From assembly GCA_033675265.1 (NCBI GenBank), contig JAUJYZ010000791.1, forward strand, positions 485,501-549,500: DNA of 64,000 nt. The letters run 5' to 3'. The first letter of the stretch is position 1, and every line of letters begins with the position of its first letter. The notes under the pieces were generated by a model. It had not been told where the DNA came from, did not search any database, and saw only the letters and a program-made list of their open reading frames with translations. Of this stretch, positions 28,613-40,600 are shown in pieces. A program made the position numbers and the translations under genes. The stretch comes from Actinostola sp. cb2023. Lineage: Eukaryota > Cnidaria > Anthozoa > Actiniaria > Actinostolidae.

Positions 28613-31600
28613 CTTAAAAGTAAAGAATACATTAGTCTTATTTTTTAGTGTCACTTCAAAGATATGTGTACATACAGTGTGCATGCAAAGCCATGTTTCG
28701 GCTTGTGATGCAAGCATGGATTGTACACGTAAGTGCATGTCGTACAAGCATGAACTTGTGGCATGAAAACGACCAGATGCAAGCATAAGCGTAAGCACAA
28801 GAAAATGGAAAAGTTTCATATTTGCGCTTATGCTTGTGTCAGGACCATTTTCACTGTGAAACAAGGCCTCTTGTGCTTGCGCTTATGCTTGTGTCAGGCC
28901 CGTTTTCACTGTGAAACAAGGCCTCTTGTGCTAGCCTTGCGCTTATGCTTGTGTCAGGCCCATTTTCACAGTGACACATTAGGCCTATTGTGCTTATGCT
29001 TGTGTCAGGCCCATTTTCACTGTGACAAAAGGCCTCTTGTGCTTATGCTTGTACCAGGCCCATTTTCACAGTGACAAAAGGCCTCTTGTGCTTGCGCTCA
29101 TGTTTGCATCAGGCCCATTTTCACAGTGACACAAGGCCTCTTGTGCTTGCGCTTATGCTTGCGTCAGGCCCATTTTCACAGTGACATAATTAAGGCCTAT
29201 AATTGTGCATGCGCCGCTAGTGAAAACCAGGCATAAGTAAGTATAAAACTTCACATGATTCATGCTGTGTGTGTACAAGAGTAACAACATTTTAACCACT
29301 CGTTCATTACCTGACAATTTCTTACTGCTTATCTCATCCTCTCCTTCACTCAGTCCAGAAACATCATCCCTTGACACACTGTCCACTGCCTGAGGGCTCT
29401 TCTTGGAGAGGTTTCTTCTACGATCACTTTTAGTATTTCGTGTGCGGGACACGCCTATGGGTTTTGGCGTGAGTTTCTGTTTGGTGCTAGATGTTGTCCT
29501 TGTTGCAGCAGAGGCTGGTGTTTGCCGCACTTTGAGTTTTGCCTTGGTTTTCCTTGGTTCTATCATGTCTGGTATCACCACTTCTTCAAAGTCATCTACC
29601 TTTAAGTTACAAAGCATCATAGGTAAATCATAGCAATCAAAATAAGCCAACAACCAGTGCATTTACATGTATAATATTGTAAAGGCTGGTTCGCACTTGC
29701 ATCGCAATCGATCGTAATCGCAAGAAGCTTACGATCTAGTGTGAATCAAAACAACGCAAGCAAACCTTCTGATCCTTCCGATTCCATCGCCCTTCTGCTT
29801 CCGATTCCCAATCTGATTATTAGTTCACACTGGTCATAAGCTCCTCTTACGATCCCGATTCCGATTATTAGTTCACACTGGTCATAAGCTCCTCTTACGA
29901 TCCCGATTCCGATTATTAGTTCACACTGGTCATAAGCTCCTCTTACGATCCCGATTATTAGTTCACACTGGTCATAAGCTCCTCTTACGATCCCGATTCC
30001 GATTATTAGTTCACACTGGTCATAAGCTCCTCTTACGATCCCGATTCCGATTATTAGTTCACACTGGTCATAAGCTCCTCTTACGATCCCGATTATTAGT
30101 TCACACTGGTCATAAGCTCCTCTTACGATCCCGATTCCGATTATTAGTTCACACTGGTCATAAGCTCCTCTTACGATCCCGATTCCGATTATTAGTTCAC
30201 ACTGGTCATAAGCTCCTCTTACGATCCCGATTATTAGTTCACACTGGTCATAAGCTCCTCTTACGATTCCGATTCCGATTATTAGTTCACACTGGTCATA
30301 AGCTCCTCTTACGATTCCGATTATTAGTTCACACTGGTCATAAGCTCCTCTTACGATTCCGATTCCGATTATTAGTTCACACTGGTCATAAGCTCCTCTT
30401 ACGATCCCGATTATTAGTTCACACTGGTCATAAGCTCCTCTTACGATTCCAATTCCGATTATTAGTTCACACTGGTCATAAGCTCCTCTTACGATTCCGA
30501 TTATTAGTTCACACTGGTCATAAGCTCCTCTTACGATTCCGATTCCGATTATTAGTTCACACTGGTCATAAGCTCCTCTTACGATTCCGATTCCGATTAT
30601 TAGTTCACACTGGTCATAAGCTCCTCTTACGATTCCGATTATTAGTTCACACTGGTCATAAGCTCCTCTTACGATTCCGATTCCGATTATTAGTTCACAC
30701 TGGTCATAAGCTCCTCTTACGATTCCGATTATTAGTTCACACTGGTCATAAGCTCCTCTTACGATTTCGATTATTAGTTCACACTGGTCATAAGCTCCTC
30801 TTACGATTCCGATTCCGATTATTAGTTCACACTGGTCATAAGCTCCTCTTGCGATTCCGATTCCGATTATTAGTTCACACTGGTCATAAGCTCCTCTTAC
30901 GATTCCGTTTCCGACGCTAGTGTGAACCAGGCTTTGGCCCTATATACATTTTATAAATATATTATTATTATCATTATTTGAATATAGTTACTACGTGTAT
31001 GTACATGTATACCAAAATAATGTACAAGTTAACTTGCCATTTTGATGGATTGTAATGCTATATTTGTCGTTTACTTTTTAGGAAGAGCGCATGCTACTCA
31101 AAAACATGACAACCCTGAACACCTACCTACATGTGTAAGGATTATGAAATGATGAGAAATGCTATCCTTAAATACAATACCTCTGGGTCACTTCCACTGC
31201 CAATTTCAACTTCTTCAAAGTCTTCTTCAGAACTACAAAAAAAAAAAAACTGTAAAAAACTGTAAAAAACAAGTACCTAATATTCGTACTTAATTTCACG
31301 AGGCTTTTAGCGATTTTCGCGATTTAAAAAAAATTGCGAAATTAAAGCCTCGTGGGGAAAAAAAGGCTCGTGGACTTTAAACACGCGAAATAAAATACCC
31401 AGAGAAAAAAATACATATCGAAACCATTTAATGAACAATGAACAATAAACGTTATTTAATAAGAAATTGGTTTTTAAAACGACTTATTCAACAACATAAT
31501 ACTATCATTTGCAACTGAGCAACCGTATAGCGTAAACTTTTTTGTCTGTTTTAGCTACAATTTTATCTAGTAGTCTAGTTGACTGTCATATTGTTCCTCT

Positions 31601-34600
31601 TTGTATAGAAATAAGTTTTTTTGATCAAAAATAAATGTTGTTGACACCGCTTTCGCGAAATTGAATGCTCTTTTTTCATTTTCTCTTATCGAAATCGCGA
31701 AAATTAAGCCTCGCGAAATGCTGTCTTTACAAAATCGCGAAATTAAGTACGCGCGAAATTAAGTACGAATAAGGTATCTTTCACAATTTGTCTCTATACT
31801 TGTATGACTGGTAAGTTGCAGTTATCACAATCACAGTATGGGATATGGCATAGATTAACCAGGTGCTCTTAGGAGATGACTCACCAAATTGAAGGCTTGA
31901 GGTTGTCAAAAAATGACTGAAATTCATCGACCAAGTGCTGCTGTCCACGTAACAAGGGAACAACTTTCTCATGAAGCTAAAAGATCAATTCCAAGTACAT
32001 GTAAGTGAGGATACATAGACTTGTAAGCAATACAAGAATCCAAGAGATGCCAAGACCCTCGTTTAAAGATTGGACCCTGAGTCTTGAAATCCAGAGTTTC
32101 AAAATCTGTCCTTAATTTCAAAATTAAGTCCCACAATCCAATACTCTTTTTTGGAGATACTGAGATTACAGGACTCGCTCAAAATGTGAGACATTTTTTC
32201 CCCCAGAGGTCATTCTATATATATGTATTATCTGCGTTCTTTACCTCCAGGGGTGTCTTATTGCCTGAATTCCAAGTGCTGAAGGCTTCAATAATTTTTT
32301 GGAAATGTGATCTGTGTTTGTGAAAATGAACCTGAAAGAGGACAAAATGTGTTTATTAAAAAACATGGTTCTTGTCCATCGACTCCTGGAGCAAACAAAC
32401 ACTGAAGCATACTTCAGTGCAAGACAAACAAAAGTGATGTAGTTACTGTAAAAAACATGGTTCTTGTCCATCGACTCCTGGAGCAAACAAACACTGAAGC
32501 AGACTTCAGTGCAAGACAAACAAAAGTGATGTAGTTACTGTACATGTACATCAGCCTTGTGTGTAGTTCCAGGCTTTCGCCGAGGGAGGTTCTGGTGCTC
32601 GGCTAGGAGATAACGCCCTCAGGGACTAGGCTGATATGTAGTACATGTACGTTATTAGATCTCTGACCAAAATATTTAAAATTTTGATCACACGTCACTT
32701 GTTCTTGCAAATTCACAGCTGTCACTGTTTTTGCACAAACTTCTTCAATATACATGTATATGTATGTACATAGTGTAACAATCAAACAATAATGCAGACT
32801 AACTAACAAATGAACCAGTGCAGGACAATGATATTACTGACCTCTAATCTCCTTAAAAACGACCTGGCTCTTATGAACTCCAGACTCTCCATAAGCTACG
32901 GGAAAGAAAAAACAATTTATTATTAAAAGAAAAGGTACAATATTTAATGTCTGTGCCGCTTCCCTTGAAAGTGTTTTTCCAGGGGATGGACAGTGCACCC
33001 TTTTACCCCCTCCCTCCATCAATGCTCCGTCCTACAGGTATTTAAAGCTGCACTGAGCTACATGTACATGCTGGATGAGAGGGAAGTCGAAACAAGGATG
33101 TGAGGTCATGAAGAATCGGACCAGGTACCTCTTGCTTAGAAGGCCGCGCGCTAACCAACTAAGCCATCCTTGTCTTGCTCTAAATTAGCAAAGCACAGCT
33201 CTGTCCTGTGTTTGGTCAGTATTCAAGGTACAAATTTTTGTACATGTAGTACTTACTACTCCTGCTTCTAGAGCCTGTTCTGTGTTTGGTCAGTATTCAA
33301 GGTACAATGTACATGTAGTACTTACTACTCCTGCTTCTAGAGCCTGTTCTGTGTTTGGTCAGTATTCAAGGTACAATGTACATGTAGTACTTACTACTCC
33401 TGCTTCTAGAGCCTGTCCTGTGTTTGGTCAGTATTCAAGGTACAATGTACATGTAGTACTTACTACTCCTGCTTCTAGAGCCTGTTCTGTGTTTGGTCAG
33501 TATTCAAGGTACAATGTACATGTAGTACTTACTACTCCTGCTTCTAGAGCCTGTTCTGTGTTTGGTCAGTATTCAAGGTACAATGTACATGTAGTCTGTA
33601 CTTACTACTCCTGCTTCTAGAGCCCGTCCTGTGTTTGGTCAGTATTCAAGGTACAATGTACATGTAGTACTTACTACTCCTGCTTCTAGAGCCTGTTCTG
33701 TGTTTGGTCAGTATTCAAGGTACAATGTACATGTAGTACTTACTACTCCTGCTTCTAGAGCCTGTCCTGTGTTTGGTCAGTATTCAAGGTACAATGTACA
33801 TGTAGTACTTACTACTCCTGCTTCTAGAGCCTGTCCTGTGTTTGGTCAGTATTCAAGGTACAATGTACATGTAGTACTTACTACTCCTGCTTCTAGAGCC
33901 TGTTCTGTGTTTGGTCAGTATTCAAGGTACAATGTACATGTAGTACTTACTACTCCTGCTTCTAGAGCCTGTCCTGTGTTTGGTCAGTATTCAAGGTACA
34001 ATGTACATGTAGTACTTACACTCCTGCTTCTAGAGCCTGTCCTGTGTTTGGTCAGTATTCAAGGTACAATGTACGTGTAGTACTTACTACTCCTGCTTCT
34101 AGAGCCTGTTCTGTGTTTGGTCAGTATTCAAGGTACAATGTACATGTAGTACTTACTACTCCTGCTTCTAGAGCCTGTTCTGTGTTTGGTCAGTATTCAA
34201 GGTACAATGTACATGTAGTACTTACTACTCCTGCTTCTAGAGCCTGCTCTGGCTCAAGAAAAGCAACAAAGTCTTCAATTAATTCAGGATATTCTGACAA
34301 GACAATCTCCATGCGTCTGTACAGCTGGAAGGAAAGAGAAGTGTTAATCATATGGACTACAATGTAAATCATTAAATAACAACAGAAGCTATACAGTCAT
34401 ATACAGTGCTGCCCAGAAACATATGTACATTTGTTTGCAAGCAAATCGCGAGCAGATCCCATGGTTTGCTCATTGCGCCTTTTGCTTTACAAACATATAG
34501 TGATTGCAATAAAATCATGGTCAAAATGCGAGCCGCAGTTTGCGAGCAAGGTGCGAACAAATCACGAGCATTGTTCACAATCTGTGAAAAAAATCACAAT

Positions 34601-37600
34601 AAATGTACATATTATATGTTTCTGTGCTGTACTGTATTTCAAGCTACAAATGTATTTGCTTGCCTGCACAGGAGTCCATAGACAAGCTGACGATTCCACT
34701 AAGGTACAAAGAAATTCCTCATAATGGACTTGGTCATTTTGAAGTGCTTTCTAAAAGAAATGTGTAACAATTTATGATAAAAATAATGCAAATAATAATA
34801 ATGAAGATGTGTATTTTTCTTGCCTTAACTCTGTCCAGATAGCTATCTGCAAGTGCTTGTGCTCGTATATGCTCCTAGAGGAAAGAAATCAGGTACATGT
34901 ATGTTTATTAGTAGCCTGCATAGCACTGCGGTTTGTCAGTGTTTTGGGGGGAATTTTTGGAGGTTGGGGTTCTCTCCCTCCCCCTCTCTTCCCTCGTCCA
35001 CAGGAACCGCCGTGCTACTCAGGCTAGTATGTTAGCAAAACCATCTTCAAACAAGCACATTCATTGTCTGTTGACCCAGGGTGGCCAGCCTATTACTGTA
35101 ACTCAGCTGGTAGAGCATTGCCAATCAGTTCCACAAGTAGTGGATTTGAATTTCATTCGTCGTTAGATATTTTTCTCTTTTGGGCCAATACTCAAAAGGA
35201 CAGTAAATATTTTTTTGTGTAATTGTGGGGCTCCCTGCAAGAACGGAGTAAGTGACTTGTGATCAAAACCCAAATTCTCCTTTGAAATTCAAAGAATCTC
35301 AAGGAGAATTTAGATTTTGATCAGAGATCATTTGTGTTGTTCTTGCAGGGAGCCCTTCAATAGGCGACTTGCATGATGGCGTCATATACTACAAGTACCA
35401 GAATGCTTTGCCCATTTTCTTTTGTTAGATAATTAGCACCAATTGTCTTACTATTCTCATGAGGGAATAAAAATCTGAATGAGAAAGAAAATTCCCAAAG
35501 CATTCTGGTACTTGTAGTAAAACAATGTCATCATGCAAGTCGCCTATTATTTATAGCACTTTGACTTTCCCTGAATTTCCATCACCATCATTTTACCTTA
35601 GGGTCGGGAGGGAGTGTCGTTAGGCTTGGGTTACTCTTCTTGGCATTACATGATGAATTTGAGAGTGTTGCAGCACTTGCTGACTTGTCGCGCACAGTTT
35701 TACTTTTGGTTGTCACAGCAATGGGAGAAGATTTTGAGTTTTTTTCCACTGTACTTTCCTGCAATTTTTAAAAGAGTAGATACAGCTTAATCAAAGAGAG
35801 GGATTTATTTATTAAGTTTCAATTTAATGTACTATATAAAGAGGAAAATATTTCAAAGTACCATGATAATGATTCAATAAATAAATGTAGGTTATGATTC
35901 TGTCTTTGGATTTTGGGCTTCCTGTGGTGCCAGGAACCCAACTTACATGTAGTGTTGCTGTCATATCCAGTACATTTAAAAGAGAAACTTACAGATCACA
36001 AAGAAACCATTCAAGTGTTACAGAAAAACACCAAGTGGAAACCATTTCAATGCAACAAAAGAAAGCCATTTAAATGCAGGAACCCAACTTTAAGTGTTGC
36101 TGTCATATCCAGTACATTTAAAAGAGAAACTTACAGATCACAAAGAAACCATTCAAGCGTTACAGAAAAACACCAAGTGGAAACCATTTCAATGCAACAA
36201 AAGAAAGCCATTTAAATGCCAGGAACCCAATCAAATGTTGTTGTCATATCCAGTACATTTAAAAGAGAAACTTACCGATGGCCCTGGAGAAGACAATCCT
36301 GGAGAGCCTTGAATCAGATCTTGTCTGTCCTCAAGTACTGTTGGTGTACATGGAGCATTGTCATCAATTTCGATGGGATGTTCAGTGTCCATATCATCAT
36401 AGCAACCATCACCATCATTCCCCGGAGAAGGTTGAGTCCGATCCTGTTTTCTTTTCTTTTTGGATCGCTCTCGTCTGCCGTTAACGTTGTCATCATTATC
36501 AAGGTCGGTATTCTTTGAATGGATTACTTCAGGAGAGGAAGTGTTGATATTCTCTTTCAAATTATCAGAGACGCTAAATTAAAATAGAAAAATATTATTA
36601 TAAATTATGTGGACAGGGCAGTAAGTACATGTAGCTCGCTTGTTTGAAATGATTCCATTACCACTAACTATTAGCCTTTTCCATATAGAGCGGGAAACTG
36701 GGTTCGAGTTGAGACCGCAAAGCATGTATGGATTGTTTGGAAGGACAGAATCACATTCGACTATTGATTCCCGTGGAAGTTTACATATAGCTCCTGGGAT
36801 GTCTTCTTCGGTGAGTAAAATATGTTCTTTAGATGGGACTGTCGAGTTATCTTTTACGAAGGATGCCATTACTATTTTTGTCCTTCCAAACAATCCATAC
36901 ATGCTTTGCGGTCCCAACTCGAACCCAGTTTCCCACTCTATATGGAAAAGGTGAATTGAATTCACATGATAAATTATAGAAAAGGTGCACATTCTATGTG
37001 CAGTTTTAGAGCACGCTGGGATGGATCCCGACTGATCAGAACACGAAAGAAGTGTTACATTGTAGGAGAAGCATGACGCAGAGTACTTCTCAACACTTCG
37101 CGAGTGTTCTGATCAGTCCCCAAGTGCTCTAAATCTGTACATAGTACAGCAGACAAGTTTTCTATTTATTTATAAAATACAATTATGATTTTAAGGCAAG
37201 TTTTCAATTTTGTTTGTTACAAAAATGTTTGAATATATATGTGCATGCTGTGTGCTCTCAGAGCATGCAGCATACACATCCTTTGGCAATTAATGAGAGT
37301 GTGCACGTTATATCATAGTTATTTTATAATGTACTTTTATACCTTTTGTCAGTCACAGAGGATATACAAGGGGAGTTTACCAATGGTTGATCATCACTTT
37401 CTTCATCCTGTTCATTGGGAGCCCTGTGGTTACTCGTATCACCACTTTCTTCTAATGTCTTAGCAGTTTGTATTTGACTGTGTTCAGAATTGTTTGGCAG
37501 TGTTTCTCCATAATTTGGAAGTGCATCTCTCTGTTGGTAGCCCAGACTTGAAGCTTCGATACTGGCATGCTTCCTTTGTTCAGATTCATTAGATGGAATT

Positions 37601-40600
37601 AATTCTCCAGCTTGTTTTTCCACGTTTGCAGAGGCATGGTTTGATCCACCTTGTTTATCCTGTTCTTCACTCTTGCAGACCACTTCATATGCACCAAGTC
37701 TGCTGCTACTGGATACAATGATGGGGTACTGAGTTCGGCTTTTCACTGTCAGTGTCTGACATTGTGGATTTGGAGGAAGCAGTTTACGCTGGGGCTTCAC
37801 CTTCTGCCGGTAGCTGATGAGCCACTCGGGTTCTGGAATGGGTGAGAATCTTCTGCTACTTTCTGGTACAATATAATACAATAATTTATATTTTAGCACG
37901 ATAGTACTTAAAGCAATGGTTAAACGATGATTTGGATTAATATCTAGTACTGTACATTAATACCAACAATAATATATTGATACATTTTTTTACAACACTT
38001 GAGAGTAATCTCGCAATCTGATTGGCTGGTTTGCCGTTGTCAATAAGAGTACAGACACACAGTGCTTACGACAACATGTCTATCGTTGCTCTCGTGATTC
38101 CACTTGAGTTTATAACATTTTATGACATCAAGTGTGTGTCAGTAAGAGTACAGACACACAGTGTTTACAACAACATGTCTATCGTTGCTCTCGTGATTCC
38201 ACTTGAGTTTATAACATTTTATGACATCAAGTGTGTGTCAGTAAGAGTACAGACACACAGTCCTTACAACAACATGTCTATCGTTGCTCTCGTGATTCCA
38301 CTTGAGTTTATAACATTTTATGACATCAAGTGTGTGTCAGTAAGAGTACAGACACACAGTGCTTACAACAGCATGTCTGTCGTTGCTCTCGTGATTCCAC
38401 TTGAGTTTATAACATTTTATGACATCAAGTGTGTGTCAGTAAGAGTACAGACACACAGTCCTTACAACAACATGTCTATCGTTGCTCTCGTGATTCCACT
38501 TGAGTTTATAACATTTTATGACATCAAGTGTGTGTCAGTAAGAGTGCAGACACACAGTCCTTACGACAGCATGTCTATCGTTGCTCTCGTGATTCCACTT
38601 GTGAGTTTATAACATTTTATGACATCAAGTGTGTGTCTCAGTAAGAGTACAGACACACAGTGCTTACGACAGCATGTGACACAATGTGTTCAAAGAGGAT
38701 AACTATATCCCCTATAATTAATTTCAGTAAAACTCGAAGCCTTAAATTGTTGTAAAAAAAAAAATTGCAGATGGTTTTGAGTTACAAGTCTGTATTCTTA
38801 TTGACACACACTTGACATCATAAAAATAATGTCCAAAACTTTGCAGTGAAATCACTCACTCAATCCGCTCATGATTCCACTTGAGTTTTGAACATTATGA
38901 TGTCAAGACTGTGTGTGTCAATATATATGTTGTAGTTTAAAATGATTTTTGGTTTAATTTAAATTGAACCGGTTCAAGTATAATTAGGGTTAGTAGACGT
39001 ATCTAGGGAAGACATTATAGTAATCAAGTACCTTAGCTTGGGGTTAGGTTTAGGGTTAGTATTAGGGGAGGCTTTATCTTAGGTTTAGGTTTATTAATAA
39101 TGTGCAATGCATTAATTACTACCAACGAAATCTTGGATGGTCAAGTGGTTTTAAAAGGTCTTGGGATAGGAAGCCAAAGGTAAGAGGTTCAAGTCCCAGT
39201 CAGGTACGATTTTAAAAATGCTAATTAGATATTTGTTCTAGATAGTTAAACAGACAGACAGTGAGGTAGATGAGAGGGGAGAAGATAGAGAGAGAAGGGA
39301 GGGAGGGAGGTGAAAATTATTTAGTTCTTTTTAGGACTTCCCCCCCCCCCCCCTAAAAATCCAAATTGAAAATTGAACCAAGGGATCATTTTAAACTACA
39401 ACATATACATGTAAGAGTACAGACAACTCAAAACCATCTGCAATTTGTTAACTAACTGATTCTCACCTGAATCACAATAAATTATAATGTCCGTCGGTAG
39501 TTTCCCTAAAGTCTTTGTATCACGAAGGTGCTTGATTATATTATCCTGTGCTCGTGATGAATAGAGATTCTTGCAGCGAATTTGAAGCTGTTTAGGTGTT
39601 TTCACAGGGAGAAGATGTGTCTGAATGACTTTCCAATTTCTTTGAAATTGCTTCATTCCGAGCGCTAGTAAATAATCCTCTGTCTCTGTGAACTTTACTC
39701 GCAGACTTGACAACTCTTTCACTCCTATGAGATCCTTATCCATAAATCCATAACGAGGCAACAGTATTACTTCCCTAAATAGAGGGGAGTTGGCCATGCG
39801 GGTTTGATTGGTTAATGATACAGTAGGAAGGGCAATCCTGGCAGTTTTAGCTTTGGAATCTATGGCTTGTTTCCGTGGGCTGCGTGGACGTTTAACTGCA
39901 TTAAATGGCTCATCGACAATCCTAAATGAATGAAAATGTTAGATAATTAGTTCAGAAAGTGTTCTACAGTAGTGGGAAACATATCTAAAGTTACTTATTT
40001 TATAGTTGGTGTTGATGTCTCACTACGTCACTGACTCAATTTAAATGCAGATGAAGATGTAGAAAGTATGTGTATGAGCACTCTGATGGTGACTTCAATC
40101 CATGATCATTCTGCACTCTGCTGGAACTAGTACACTTACCGGTAGTTAAATTGAATCATTATAGAGAGCTTTATAAAAGCAGCAGATGTTTTAGTCAACA
40201 TGCACACTGATGAATAATGTTCAAAACGACTGTTGTCGTCTGTGACGGCAATGTACGACAGCATATCACCTGTTCTCACTTCGTAGATTGCCGTCACAGA
40301 CATTAATGGTTGTCTTGAACATTAATTGTGAGTATGCGCACCGTTCGTGTTGACAAAAACGTCTGCTGCTTTTAAAAGCTCTCTATTATTTTTACAATAC
40401 ATGTAACTTCTAAATTTACCATCCTGCACTTTTCTGGAACTACATTATAGTTACACTTGGTTTTGAATCATTATTTATTTTTATTGCTGCAATACACATA
40501 CAAACTAGATGTCATTTAATTGTGACACCTTAAAGTGCATATGTGAAAATTTTGATTGGCCTCAATTATGCAGATTATTGTTAGTATGAAAGAAAACATA

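Noticed and set aside
33282..34367. Plus-strand frames of 107-149 codons with a 23-residue repeat (FGQYSRYNVHVV)
   Set aside because: Produced by the 69-bp array, which is divisible by 3; the frame is antisense to GON4L and has no other support.
38022..38612. 196-codon plus-strand frame
   Set aside because: Product of the 99-bp array in GON4L intron 16, antisense to the gene.
39000..39090. GGTTAGGG/TTTAGGG words as an interstitial telomere
   Set aside because: Only a few irregular copies; no tandem TTAGGG array.
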